A stretch of 40,365 nt of DNA, from the IMG/VR virus record IMGVR_UViG_3300042864_000135, positions 1-40,365 of that record; one strand, written 5' to 3'. The stretch is from a virus. The notes under the pieces are model-generated. The model made no database searches, had not been told where the DNA came from, and saw nothing but the letters and a program-made list of their open reading frames with translations. Position 1 is the first letter of the stretch. Every line of letters starts with the position of its first letter. Shown here piece after piece: positions 16,632 through 26,416 of this stretch. The translations under genes and the position numbers were made by a program.

Positions 16632-19600
16632 ATGCCAAAATACGAAATTGAAATACCTGGAAAAGGTGTTTTTGAGGTTGAGTCGCCAACAGCTTTAACG
16701 GATGCTCAAGCTTACCAATCAGTATTAGGGCAGTTAGGCTCAATACCTCAACCTAAAAAAGGTCTAGGAGCAGCTCTTGAAAGAGGCGGCCGTGGATTAT
16801 TGGGTTCATTACAAACAGGTATTGAGTCTTTGTTACCTCAAGAAAATGCTGCGGCTAACGCAGCTATTAAGGGTGTTCAACGTCAAGAACAAATAGCTCA
16901 AGAACTTGAAGCCCCTGCTAGCTTAGAAAAAGTTAAAGAGGCCTACCGCAAGAAAGGCGTGTTATCCGCCGCTGGTGAAGTCGCTAGCCAAATCCCTGGT
17001 GCTATTGTTGAGCAAGCTCCTCAAATAGGAGCAATGATTGCAGGTGCCAAACTTGGTGCCGTTGCTGGTCCATGGGGTGCTTTGATTGGCGCAGCTGCCG
17101 TTCCTTTGGCTCAATTCTATGGCTCTAACTTACAGCGTCAAGCCCAAGAACAAATTAGCGCAGGTACGCCTGTTGACGTAGATAGGGGCAAGGCTGCTAT
17201 GGCCGCCGCTCCTCAAGCTGCTCTAGATTTAGTTCAGCAAAGATTGTTGTTTGGTTCAAAGCTATTTAGTAAAGCATTAGGTATCCCTGAAGCAAGTTTA
17301 GCTAAACAAAGCGCTACTCAAGTAGAAAAGCTAGCTCAAGAGAAGTTATTGCCGACTTTGCTTAAAGGTACTGGCAAAGGTGTTGTAGCTGAGATACCGA
17401 CTGAAATCGGTCAGCAGATGATTGAGCGTGCGCAGGCTGGCTTATCTATTACGTCACCTGAAGCTCTTGCTGAATATGGTGAAACCGCCTATCAAGTTGG
17501 CTTATTAGGCCCATTAGGTGCGGTTGGTCGTATCAGTGATAAGGGAGCAGCTCGTGCCCAAATAGCTGGTAAAGAAGCCGCAGATGCAGCCATCCTTGCT
17601 GACCAACAACGTGAATTACAATTAACCCCTGTTACACCTGGCGCCCCTATAGCTACACCTCCGGCTACTGTACCTACATTATTTGAACCTAAAGAATTGC
17701 CTGGCCAACTTACACCAGAAGAAGTAACTGGTGAAACACTTGCAGGTGAGCCCGTAGTAGCCGAGGCTTTACCATTAGCGCAACAAAAAATTTCAGAACT
17801 AGAGCGTGGCATTGAAGCCCTGGTTCAACAAGGTACGCCTGAAGCCCTTGCACAAGCAGAAACATTAAAGCAGCAGTTACCTGAATCCCCACAAGCTAAG
17901 GTGACTCGCCTTGGCGAAGAGATGATGACGCTTGAGCGCAAGTACAAAGCCCTTGAAGCGCAGCGTGACGAAACAAAACCGCTAAAAGAAAAAGAGCCTT
18001 TGTCTTTACAGATGAATGCTATCCGTGCACGTCAGAATGAAATCCTTAACGAAGGTGAAGTTCTTAAGACCCAAGGTGTTGATTTTGAACCTGCCGAAGG
18101 TTTGTTCAAGCCTGAAGGTAAGCGTAAGATACGAGTTGGTGAGCAAGCAGATTTAAATCTAGAAAACGTAGTCACAGAAGATGCGTTTAAAGAAATGGGT
18201 ATTGGTAAGACAAACAAGAAGTTGCGTGAAGCAATCCTTGGTAAAAATCTTTCAGACCCAGCTGAGCACGCTTTTGTTGTTAAAGCCCTAGATGCGTTTG
18301 CTAGCAGCACAAATGTTGGTAAGGATATGTCTACACGAGTAGACCAGTATGCCCGTAAGTTAGAACAGGAGGCACCAAGTGAGCCAGGAACAGTATCTGA
18401 TGTTGGAGCCAGAGCAGGTCAACCAAGCGTTTCTATGCCTAGTGGAGAATTTAGACCCACCCCAGGACTTGCAGCATCTTCAGCTGCGGGATTGGCTAGC
18501 GCTCAGCCAGATGTTGGAGGACCTATTGCAGGAGCGGGACTTGCTGGAAAAATTGGGAAGGCTTCAGTAGCACGCCCTGAGTTGTTGGGTAAAACCACAA
18601 TTGACCTAGCAGACCGTATCACTCAAGGTGACCTTAAAGGTGCTTTGCAAGACATTGCTAACGGTAAGCAGTATTCACCGCTTGATAACTTAGTAGCTAA
18701 ACGCTTACTACAAGCCAAGACCCTACCTAAAGTAGAAGTTGTACCTGCTGGAAGTATTGACGGCTCAGCACAATATGACCCAAATACAGATACCGTGCAG
18801 ATTGCTGAAGGGCAAATTGATTCGCACACCGTATTGCATGAGACCGTGCATGGCTTCTTACATGTAATGATTCGTACCTCAGATACTCGTAAAGCTAAAG
18901 GTCTTGGTGGGTTACCTAAGTTAAAGAACCTAGAAGATATTTACAAGCACGTTCAGAAGACACGTCCTGATTTAGCTGAGAAGTACGGCATGAAAGACCT
19001 ATCTGAGTTTGCCTCAGAAGCCATGTCTAACCCTGACTTCCAAAATGATTTACGCAATACACCATATCGCCGTTCAAACGTATTTGCCGAGTTTGGTAGA
19101 GCCGTATTACGCTTGATGGGTATCAACTTAGACCAATCGGGTATTGCTGACATCGACTCTTTAACTGCTGCTTTGATGAGCGCAGAAGAAGCTATGGGCA
19201 CTGGTCGTAAGATGCAAGAAGATGTGCAGGGTGGAGTGCGTCAACAGATTGAGCCTGATATTGCTTCAGTAGTTCGTACCCCTCAAGGTTCACAAGCTGA
19301 AGCCGACATGCTTGCATTTGGTGGTAAGGCCGAGCCTAAAGAGCAGTCATTCATTGACAGACAAAAAGATAAGTTCAACACGTCTAAGAACAAATGGCAG
19401 GAAAGCTACGAGCTAAACAACGACTGGGTGTCAGCTACATTTGGCAAGATGCAGAACATCGCCTCATTTGACCAAGCGTTTAATAACCGCCTATACAACC
19501 ACTTCACTAACTTGAAGAAGCAAGGTGTTATGACCATGCAGCAGGTTGAAAGCGCGTTGATTCGTATCAGTGCATCCCAAGCTTTGCACCGTGGTAACTT

Positions 19601-22016
19601 AGCTAATCAGATTATTGACCGTGGTAACTACACATACGACGAAGTAACTAACCGTTGGAACTCTGTAGAAGACCCAGTCAACATGAAAGCTTTTGAAGGT
19701 TTAATCCTTTCTTTAGCCAAAAAATTAGGTGTTGAGCCTAACCGTGCACGTCAAGTTATGGGTGCGGCGTACGAAGCTAACCGTCTACAAAGCATGTACC
19801 AAGACTTAGCTACTGCTGAAAAAGAACTGGCTCAGGCTGAAATTGACCTAAAAACAATTAAAGAACCTAAGTTAAAAGAAACTAAGAAGAAGTTAATTAC
19901 TGCTCTTAAAAACGACGTCGAGTCTTTGACCGATAAAGTTCAGCATAAGACCCCTGCACAGATAGCAGCGGGTATGCGCCTATACAACAGCCACCCTGAA
20001 ATCCAAGAAGGTACTAGGGTGTGGAACACTATGCGTGAGCGTGTGGTGAAAATGCTTGTTGAGACTGGTGTAAAAACACCTGAGCAGGCTGAGGCTTGGT
20101 TAGACGAAGCAGCTTATGTACCGTTCTTCCGTGACATGGAGGAAGAAAAAGTTATCGGTCCACAGGTTATGTCCCGAGGTATGCGCGAGTCCATGAGAGA
20201 CTATGGTATGAAGGGTAGCATGCGTGATGTTAACGACCCAATCGAAAACATGTATCAGTGGATGCAGTGGTCAATTGCTCGTGCTATCAGCAACAAACAG
20301 TTACAAGTGATGTTGGACTCTTATAGAGACGCCCTACCAAGCGAGGTTCGTGACGGCAAAGGTGTTAATGGTAAGACGTTTGCTATCTACCGTGATGGCG
20401 TGCAGAAGTTCTACAACGTAGACGATGCGGCAGTTGCTCAGGCGTTTATGGGTTTAGAGCCTGTAATTTTCCCAGCAATTAAATACTTCGCCAACACATC
20501 TAACTTCTTGCGCCATGCGGTAACCCGTATGCCTTTGTTCCCTGTTGTGCAGATTTTCAACGACTCATACAACGCTATGTTTGTATCAGGTCTAAAGAAC
20601 CCGTTTGGTTTGTTGAAAGAAATCGCCAAGGAAGTTGTAGCTACAACTAAAGGCACAAGCGAAACCCGTAACAAGCTAATTCAAGCAGGTATTTTAGAGA
20701 CACACGACTACAATGCTTTGAACGAAGCTGAGGCTATTGGTCAGCGTTTGAACCTAAACGAACCAGGCGCATGGGCTAAATTGGCTCGTAACCTAGACCG
20801 TTTCTCATCTGCTTCAGACAACGTTATCCGCCAGGGCATCTATAACCAGTCACGTAAAGAAGGCTTGTCACACGAAGCAGCTATGGAAAAAGCCGCTGAA
20901 GTGGTTAACTTCCGCCGTGTGAGTGGTAACGAAACCATGCAGTTGCTAAGCCGTATCGTGCCGTTCTTTAATGCTTATACGCAGGTTGCCAGTGTTGCGG
21001 TGAAAACCCTTACAGGTCGTGGCATCTCCCCACAAGAGCGTGACGTAGCGGCTAAAACATTGATTGCTACAACTACTAAAGTTATGTTGTTAAGCATGAT
21101 GTACTCGATGGCTGTGGGCGATGATGAGGATTACCTCAAGAAGAACCGTGTATCACGTGACCGCATGTTTATGATTCCTGGTTCAGGTGGCTTTGGTATT
21201 CCAATCCGTATGGATGCTTTTGCTATCCCTAAATTAGCAGGTGAGTATGGCTATCAGTTGATGAGCGACAGCATGTTTACAGATGCTAAGATGTTCCGTG
21301 AGTCTATGGCTCGTGCAATCAAGGGTTCAATCATGCCTCCGTCAGAAGGTGTACCGCAGTTGATACGTCCAGCTCTAGGCGTTATGATGAACTACGACGC
21401 GTTCCAAGACCGTGAGATTATCAACGCAACTATGCGTCGTCTAGACCCTGAGCGTCAATACACCAAAACAACTTCTGAGATGGCTAAAGCCTTGGGTGCT
21501 ATGAGTGGCATGTCGCCTTTGAATATCGACTTCTTGTTGCGTGGGTACCTAGGTTCTGTAGCTACACTGACTTCATTAGCAACGAATGACGCAATTAACG
21601 CCGTACGTGGTGGCCCTCCTAGACCCGACCGAAGCATTGGTGACATCATTAGCGGTCTTCCAAACATGGGCGCCATGATGAGCAGGGAAGAAAATACTGC
21701 GGTATTGACTGACTTCTATGAAGTTGCCCGTGACGTGAACAAGGCGGTTGATACGCTAAGCAGTATGAAGTATGCGTCGCCTGAAGCTAAGCAGGCTTAC
21801 AGAGAAGAGCACAAGAAAGAACTTGCACTGAAAGGTCAGGTTCAAGCTATCAACAAACAGTTGACCGTGCTTAAGCGTAGAGAGCAGATGGTTCGTGAAG
21901 CCCCTGAAGAAAGAATGAGTGCGGAGCTAAAACAAGCCGAACTAAAACGGATTGACGAGTTGCGTGGGCGTATGACGCAGAACGTTATGAAGATTAGACA
22001 AAAGCTCTACGAATAA
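16632..22016 (+). CDS. Giant polyvalent ejection protein with zincin HExxH motif, 1794 aa
   Basis: Layout: residues 1-20 form a short beta start (PKYEIEIPGKGVFEVESPTA) common at the N-terminus of large phage proteins. Residues ~128-165 are a Gly/Ala-rich hydrophobic stretch. Residues ~375-470 are coiled coil. Residues ~690-830 are a zincin-like domain with H736-E-T-V-H740 and a downstream SEFASEA segment (E792 or E796 as third ligand). Long helical regions follow, and a C-terminal part (from ~1290) contains RHAVTRMPLFPVVQIFNDSY and a hydrophobic helix near 1476-1497, resembling the LPD38-type domain of phage polyvalent proteins. Size and place match T7 gp16. It is likely injected with the DNA; a peptidase could act on host envelope or defence proteins. 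It has no visible lytic transglycosylase motif. Confidence 0.75.
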   Translation: MPKYEIEIPGKGVFEVESPTALTDAQAYQSVLGQLGSIPQPKKGLGAALERGGRGLLGSLQTGIESLLPQENAAANAAIKGVQRQEQIAQELEAPASLEKVKEAYRKKGVLSAAGEVASQIPGAIVEQAPQIGAMIAGAKLGAVAGPWGALIGAAAVPLAQFYGSNLQRQAQEQISAGTPVDVDRGKAAMAAAPQAALDLVQQRLLFGSKLFSKALGIPEASLAKQSATQVEKLAQEKLLPTLLKGTGKGVVAEIPTEIGQQMIERAQAGLSITSPEALAEYGETAYQVGLLGPLGAVGRISDKGAARAQIAGKEAADAAILADQQRELQLTPVTPGAPIATPPATVPTLFEPKELPGQLTPEEVTGETLAGEPVVAEALPLAQQKISELERGIEALVQQGTPEALAQAETLKQQLPESPQAKVTRLGEEMMTLERKYKALEAQRDETKPLKEKEPLSLQMNAIRARQNEILNEGEVLKTQGVDFEPAEGLFKPEGKRKIRVGEQADLNLENVVTEDAFKEMGIGKTNKKLREAILGKNLSDPAEHAFVVKALDAFASSTNVGKDMSTRVDQYARKLEQEAPSEPGTVSDVGARAGQPSVSMPSGEFRPTPGLAASSAAGLASAQPDVGGPIAGAGLAGKIGKASVARPELLGKTTIDLADRITQGDLKGALQDIANGKQYSPLDNLVAKRLLQAKTLPKVEVVPAGSIDGSAQYDPNTDTVQIAEGQIDSHTVLHETVHGFLHVMIRTSDTRKAKGLGGLPKLKNLEDIYKHVQKTRPDLAEKYGMKDLSEFASEAMSNPDFQNDLRNTPYRRSNVFAEFGRAVLRLMGINLDQSGIADIDSLTAALMSAEEAMGTGRKMQEDVQGGVRQQIEPDIASVVRTPQGSQAEADMLAFGGKAEPKEQSFIDRQKDKFNTSKNKWQESYELNNDWVSATFGKMQNIASFDQAFNNRLYNHFTNLKKQGVMTMQQVESALIRISASQALHRGNLANQIIDRGNYTYDEVTNRWNSVEDPVNMKAFEGLILSLAKKLGVEPNRARQVMGAAYEANRLQSMYQDLATAEKELAQAEIDLKTIKEPKLKETKKKLITALKNDVESLTDKVQHKTPAQIAAGMRLYNSHPEIQEGTRVWNTMRERVVKMLVETGVKTPEQAEAWLDEAAYVPFFRDMEEEKVIGPQVMSRGMRESMRDYGMKGSMRDVNDPIENMYQWMQWSIARAISNKQLQVMLDSYRDALPSEVRDGKGVNGKTFAIYRDGVQKFYNVDDAAVAQAFMGLEPVIFPAIKYFANTSNFLRHAVTRMPLFPVVQIFNDSYNAMFVSGLKNPFGLLKEIAKEVVATTKGTSETRNKLIQAGILETHDYNALNEAEAIGQRLNLNEPGAWAKLARNLDRFSSASDNVIRQGIYNQSRKEGLSHEAAMEKAAEVVNFRRVSGNETMQLLSRIVPFFNAYTQVASVAVKTLTGRGISPQERDVAAKTLIATTTKVMLLSMMYSMAVGDDEDYLKKNRVSRDRMFMIPGSGGFGIPIRMDAFAIPKLAGEYGYQLMSDSMFTDAKMFRESMARAIKGSIMPPSEGVPQLIRPALGVMMNYDAFQDREIINATMRRLDPERQYTKTTSEMAKALGAMSGMSPLNIDFLLRGYLGSVATLTSLATNDAINAVRGGPPRPDRSIGDIISGLPNMGAMMSREENTAVLTDFYEVARDVNKAVDTLSSMKYASPEAKQAYREEHKKELALKGQVQAINKQLTVLKRREQMVREAPEERMSAELKQAELKRIDELRGRMTQNVMKIRQKLYE

Positions 22017-22039
22017 AAAAACCCCGCACTAGGCGGGGT
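22015..22039 (-). terminator. Rho-independent terminator of the minus-strand replication operon
   Basis: A 7-bp perfect stem (ACCCCGC at 22021-22027 with GCGGGGT at 22033-22039) encloses a 5-base loop. On the minus strand it is followed by seven T residues (the A-run 22015-22021), giving a classic intrinsic terminator for transcripts coming from 22102 and upstream. On the plus strand the downstream bases are not T-rich, so it would end the late transcript less well. Confidence 0.8.
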
Positions 22040-22062
22040 ATCAATCACATCTACAAAGGAGG

Positions 22063-22083
22063 TTGTAAACAAGGGGTTTACAA
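22063..22083. repeat. Inverted repeat between convergent modules
   Basis: TTGTAAAC (22063-22070) and GTTTACAA (22076-22083) are perfect 8-bp arms with loop AAGGG. There is no adjacent T-run on either strand, so it could be a protein-binding dyad, an RNA 3'-end-protecting hairpin or part of a factor-dependent terminator. Confidence 0.6.
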
Positions 22084-22101
22084 GCGAAGGATAACCTAAA
22101 A

Positions 22102-22302
22102 TTATTCTTTGCGCCAGAATCGGATACCGATTTTTCCATTTTCTACAACTTCTTTGTACACTAGCTTTATCCCACGTTGCTTACCTGCACTAACTACTTG
22201 CTTAATTAATGGTTCAGTATCCAACGCAGGGATAAAAAAAGAAGTTCCCAGCCTCATCTTGTGCCATTCAATTACTACTGGGATACCTTCGTTACTTATC
22301 AT
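22102..22302 (-). CDS. Hypothetical basic protein, 66 aa
   Basis: I do not recognise this small basic protein. It has an alternating pattern (IPVVIEWHKMRLGTSFFIPA, then a Lys/Arg-rich helix and IGIRFWRKE), suggesting a compact alpha-beta fold that could bind nucleic acid. It is the last gene of the replication operon. Its start overlaps the end of the primase-helicase gene by 11 bases with no strong ribosome site, implying translational coupling. Its stop lies about 60 bases before the terminator. Confidence 0.6.
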   Translation of the reverse strand: MISNEGIPVVIEWHKMRLGTSFFIPALDTEPLIKQVVSAGKQRGIKLVYKEVVENGKIGIRFWRKE

Positions 22303-25132
22303 CAGCTGGTGTTTCTTTTAACGCCTCCACATCCATAATGTTTAAGAGGTTGTCGTCAATTCTTATTGCAGGGATAGCGGGTGAACTTAGGGCGGTGCCC
22401 TTAGCCATAGCTTTCTTAGTGACTTCTGCATTAGCCCTATCTCTTAGCGCCCGCAAAGTGCCCTTGAATGAAATCTGCCTCTCCACACACCATGATTGCA
22501 AGTGGTCGTGGTCAATATACAAATGCCTTGTATCAGGCTCAAAACGGATTCGCAAGTCACCAAACGGCTCTCGTAACGGCGCCTTGGTCAAACCAGTGCG
22601 CTTGTCGCTAGTAGAATCCACAACTAATACGTTACGGTTATGGGTGTTCAAGTATTGACCCAGTGTAGCCAACGCATCACGGCTAGCAGGTTTCACACTT
22701 TCTCTTAGGTCGCTGAAGTGTCCGATAGCCCATTTCCAAACACGGTCTACGTCAATGTCATGCAAGCCTAATTTCTTAGCGATGATTGCACCTGTGAAAG
22801 CCATAGCCGCACCACCTGAATAGAAACGTTGCTTCTGAGACAAACTAGCGTCTTTGTCAAAAGCCTTTTGGGTTGCGAACAAAAGCTCTTTAACCTCAGG
22901 TAAATAAGATACGTAGTGTTGTAGCAATATGTCTGCCGCATGCCCGTAGTTTTCTTCTAACACACGGTCAAACAACTCATCGGATTCTTCCTTGGTCAAA
23001 GATGGGTCTTTACTAATCTCAACCTCAACGATACGTAGCTGTTCAGCTTCAGGTGTCGCCTTCAAAGCCGCAATAACTTCGTGCATGGAATCGTTACCCG
23101 ACATAAAGCAAGGCAAAGACCATGTGGTGTTATTAACACGCATCTCGTTAGAGGTGTTCTTCATACGGTTATTTGAGCGCCCTTGAGAAATTGCATAAGC
23201 AATCTCAGAAGTATCTTCAGGCTTCATAGCCGTGACCTCGTCAATACAGATAGGCAAGTTTTTAAACACACCCATTTGATGGTACTTAGACTTCATGGTG
23301 TCACGCTTAATCAACATGGTGTCCGTCGGGTGCCCATAAATACTGTTAATCACACGCTGAATAGACGTTTTACCGGTGCCTGATTCGTTTTCCGTAATAG
23401 AAAATATCAAGCCCTTTAGTTTGGTAAACGTAAATATAGGTGCACCTAACCCTGCAAAGAACAAGAACGCACGTGCTTCATTACCTGGGGTGTTATACAC
23501 CTTAATAACTCGTTGCCAATTGTCCATCGTGCCGTGTGGCTTTAATGAGCTAACTGTGGCTAGCGTTTGGTTAGAAGGTGGTGAGTAGTTGATACCATCC
23601 ACAGAAATCTCACGGTCAGCAATAATGAACTTAGTGTCGTCATCACACCAACCAAACTGATTACGCATCTTCTCCGCTTCTTCACGGTCTTGTAGCTCTT
23701 GTGCAAATTTTGTTATGTATTCCATTACTTCTGCCATCTGTTTTGCGTTGCCAATTACACCTTGCTTAGCAACAATCTTTTTAAACTCATCAGGTGCCAT
23801 GATGCTAGTCGCAGGTAGAGCAAACTCTCTAACACCATCTTTTGGAAGGTGTAAACGCAACCACACCATAGAGCCCAACTCAGTATCTTCCATACGTTTC
23901 ACCACATAGAAGTCGTACTTGTAGATGAGCCTGTCTTTTTCTTTGACTTCACCTGTTTCTTCATCAATGAAGCCTAGCTTGTACACACCACCGTTTTTGC
24001 CACGGAAGTATGGGTTTGGAAACTCAGGAATCGTATAAGTAATTTCCTTACCAATAGCCACGCTTGGCATGATTATGACGTTGTCTTCATCAGTAGCTTT
24101 AGCAATCTTTTTACACAACTGCACGGGCGAAGTAACCACACCTTTGTTTGGGCAACCGTCACACCCCCCTGGGTTCAGCGTCTCAATCGTAGCGCACTTA
24201 TAAGGTCCACCTGTTGAGTTAGCCTTTTCCTCAGTTTCTTTTGCTGAGTAGCTTGGGTGCTTGTCCGACATCTTATGGATAGCCGTGTCACGGTCTTCAC
24301 AAACCTGAGCAATGGCTAAACCCGCACGCCACAATGGTTCTTCAATCGTAGCTTGGTTCTTATACATGTGCATCAACTGAGCACAGCCACCTGACTTCAT
24401 GATGTCACTAAAGTTAGATACGTAGTTACCCAACAATGCACGTGTTGTGTCATCCATTGGGCGACGTGGCGCCTTGGTCAAATCGAGCCCAAGATTCTCC
24501 AAGCCTTCTGATACCAACTTCTTAAACTCGGCAGGGTCTACTGCTTCGGCTCTTTTAACCCACCTAACTTCTTTTGGTGGGTCGGTCTTAAAGTTCAACG
24601 TGTCAGGTATACGCAACACCATAGCAAGGTCAGTAACCTTAGATGGGTCAGTCAATAACTTACGTTGCACCGCTTGACGCTTCAATAGCTCAGCAGTAGC
24701 TTTCCAATCTGCATTTAGTAATGTACTGGTCAATGCCCAAGATACATGTATGCCGTTACCCGAACTAACAATGTTCGGTCTTGGTAACTTTAATTCATCA
24801 CAAAATCTTTTTAACTCAGCCAATGCTTCAGGCTGTGTTAAGTAACCCTTTCCTTCATCTGCATACTTCTGTCCACAATCTAAATCTAGAAAGAACGCTT
24901 TTACCCACCCAGCATTTATTGCTTTTCTATTTTCGTTGGTGATAAATTTTGATACGCCAAAGTAAACATCACGCTTTTCATCAAGCACACTTTGGATTAA
25001 CTTTTCAGCACCTTCAATCGTATCCGCAAAATCTTGGCGAGGGTTCGTTCCTTTTTTGTAACTCCCAATACAGTAGTACCCAGTACCTTCTTCGGGTAGC
25101 ACCGTGGAGAGAAAAGAACTCCATGAGGTCAT
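22292..25132 (-). CDS. AEP primase - superfamily 3-like helicase fusion, 946 aa
   Basis: The N-terminal domain has the archaeo-eukaryotic primase catalytic pattern: D83-x-D85 (FFLDLDCG), H129 in SSGNGIHVSW, and D168 in TDLAMVLRIPDTLNFK. A Cys cluster (C313, C324, C327, C340) follows, likely a zinc site of primase-helicase linkers. The C-terminal half carries an ATPase of the DUF927/D5-like kind with Walker A ENESGTGKTS (K588) and Walker B LPICIDE (D631-E632). It would unwind DNA and lay primers at the fork, working with the family A polymerase (30951) and SSB (25517). The ATG follows GAGGATATAGC. The gene belongs to the unit starting at the 27315 promoter. Confidence 0.85.
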   Translation of the reverse strand: MTSWSSFLSTVLPEEGTGYYCIGSYKKGTNPRQDFADTIEGAEKLIQSVLDEKRDVYFGVSKFITNENRKAINAGWVKAFFLDLDCGQKYADEGKGYLTQPEALAELKRFCDELKLPRPNIVSSGNGIHVSWALTSTLLNADWKATAELLKRQAVQRKLLTDPSKVTDLAMVLRIPDTLNFKTDPPKEVRWVKRAEAVDPAEFKKLVSEGLENLGLDLTKAPRRPMDDTTRALLGNYVSNFSDIMKSGGCAQLMHMYKNQATIEEPLWRAGLAIAQVCEDRDTAIHKMSDKHPSYSAKETEEKANSTGGPYKCATIETLNPGGCDGCPNKGVVTSPVQLCKKIAKATDEDNVIIMPSVAIGKEITYTIPEFPNPYFRGKNGGVYKLGFIDEETGEVKEKDRLIYKYDFYVVKRMEDTELGSMVWLRLHLPKDGVREFALPATSIMAPDEFKKIVAKQGVIGNAKQMAEVMEYITKFAQELQDREEAEKMRNQFGWCDDDTKFIIADREISVDGINYSPPSNQTLATVSSLKPHGTMDNWQRVIKVYNTPGNEARAFLFFAGLGAPIFTFTKLKGLIFSITENESGTGKTSIQRVINSIYGHPTDTMLIKRDTMKSKYHQMGVFKNLPICIDEVTAMKPEDTSEIAYAISQGRSNNRMKNTSNEMRVNNTTWSLPCFMSGNDSMHEVIAALKATPEAEQLRIVEVEISKDPSLTKEESDELFDRVLEENYGHAADILLQHYVSYLPEVKELLFATQKAFDKDASLSQKQRFYSGGAAMAFTGAIIAKKLGLHDIDVDRVWKWAIGHFSDLRESVKPASRDALATLGQYLNTHNRNVLVVDSTSDKRTGLTKAPLREPFGDLRIRFEPDTRHLYIDHDHLQSWCVERQISFKGTLRALRDRANAEVTKKAMAKGTALSSPAIPAIRIDDNLLNIMDVEALKETPADDK

Positions 25133-25199
25133 GCTATATCCTCTAATTCCGCCGACAATAATCCCCTCAAGCCAGTGGCACCTGGCTCAATGGTTGGCT

Positions 25200-25427
25200 T
25201 TACGCCGTCTTTATATAAAACTTACGTGCAATCGCAAAGTGAGCGTCTGACATCTCGCTCTCGCCTTTGAACCATGCGTATACAGCTGTCCTCGATACAC
25301 CGAATGATTTGGCTACATGAGCAACAGGTATGTCTTTCTTAATGCAGTGCTTTCCAAGTTGCACCCCAAGTAATTTTTGGTTTGCTGACTTGTTAGCTTT
25401 TACTAGTTGTTGTGAATAACCAATCAT
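25200..25427 (-). CDS. Small XRE-like helix-turn-helix protein, 75 aa
   Basis: The C-terminal half contains an HTH: IPVAHVAKSFGVSRTAVYAW is a clear two-helix DNA-binding pattern, followed by FKGESEMSDAHFAIARKFYI as in XRE/Cro-family regulators. The N-terminal 25 residues are basic and helical. It is encoded between the SSB and the primase with about 90 bases upstream and 67 downstream not assigned to genes; no clear SD precedes its ATG, so expression may be low. It is a candidate for binding the palindrome at 27328, making the operon self-regulated (inference). Confidence 0.72.
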   Translation of the reverse strand: MIGYSQQLVKANKSANQKLLGVQLGKHCIKKDIPVAHVAKSFGVSRTAVYAWFKGESEMSDAHFAIARKFYIKTA

Positions 25428-25516
25428 CTTTTTAAGAGGGGTGACTTAAAGGGCACATAAAGAGAGAACACGTCCCACAGCGGTATACAGCTTCCCAGTG
25501 CCACCCCAAACCTTTC

Positions 25517-26404
25517 TTAAGTCCAGTCGTCTAAAACAGTGTTGATGTCTTTTGGTGGCTCAGCATCCGCTTTCTTTGCAGGGCGCTTTACTGGCTCATC
25601 AACAGGCTCAGCTTCTACCTTTGGTGCAGGTGTTGGCTTTGCTTCTGCTTTAGGTGCAGGAAGTTTGTTATCTAATTCACCAACAGTAGAACCAATTGCT
25701 GTCTTAGTTTCAGGTGTCTTACCCTTAGCTTGCGCGTTAGCAAACTCATCAGCTTCCAAATAGCGTACTGCTTTGAAAGTAAGTTTTGGTGTGGCGCTGC
25801 TCGTGTCAAAACGCATCTCTGTAACTACACTGGTCACTGATACATTGTTTGTACCTAGTAAACGAACGTATGCTTCCAAAGGCATCTTGCCGTTATCGGC
25901 TTTACCAAAGATTGATTGTGCAGGGAGCGTTAACTGGAACACGTCACCTTGTTGGTCGTTCTCAAGAATCACTGCTAAGCGACGTGAGAATTTACATGCA
26001 CGTGCAGTTGCACTACCTTGCGCTGAGCCAGCGATGTTCTGTGGGCAATCTTTACAAGTGTCGCACTGCTTGCTTGTGCTACGTGGGCTAGGCTTGATGC
26101 CGTCATCTGAGAAACAGTCAGGTAATTTACCTGCTTGACCTTCTGTGAATGTGCCTTCGTAGTAGTGGCGTGAGTTGTATTGAGATGCACCAACGATGAT
26201 TACATTCATCGCACGGTCTTCATTCTTAGCAACTTCTTTACCCGCAACCATCATACGGAATACAGAACCTTTGATTGAGATACGTTTAACAGATGTGCCT
26301 TCGCCACCGCCAACGTTACCCATAAGGGCTTTAGTTGTTTCATCCAATTGACCACGCAAGTGTGCGGGCAGGTTACCGCTTAATAAACTTAATTCATTTG
26401 ACAT
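25517..26404 (-). CDS. Probable single-stranded DNA-binding protein, 295 aa
   Basis: I infer an SSB from architecture and context. The core is a beta-rich domain (residues ~35-225). A Cys cluster C114-x2-C117-x2-C120 with C137 could bind zinc, comparable in kind to the zinc module of T4 gp32. A Pro/Ala/Lys-rich disordered linker (~240-280) leads to an acidic, hydrophobic C-terminal tip (DINTVLDDWT) of the type by which phage SSBs recruit partners. It is encoded between the HTH proteins and the primase-helicase. An AAGGAGAAGTAAAC site precedes the ATG. A recombination mediator is the main alternative. Confidence 0.62.
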   Translation of the reverse strand: MSNELSLLSGNLPAHLRGQLDETTKALMGNVGGGEGTSVKRISIKGSVFRMMVAGKEVAKNEDRAMNVIIVGASQYNSRHYYEGTFTEGQAGKLPDCFSDDGIKPSPRSTSKQCDTCKDCPQNIAGSAQGSATARACKFSRRLAVILENDQQGDVFQLTLPAQSIFGKADNGKMPLEAYVRLLGTNNVSVTSVVTEMRFDTSSATPKLTFKAVRYLEADEFANAQAKGKTPETKTAIGSTVGELDNKLPAPKAEAKPTPAPKVEAEPVDEPVKRPAKKADAEPPKDINTVLDDWT

Positions 26405-26416
26405 GTTTACTTCTCC

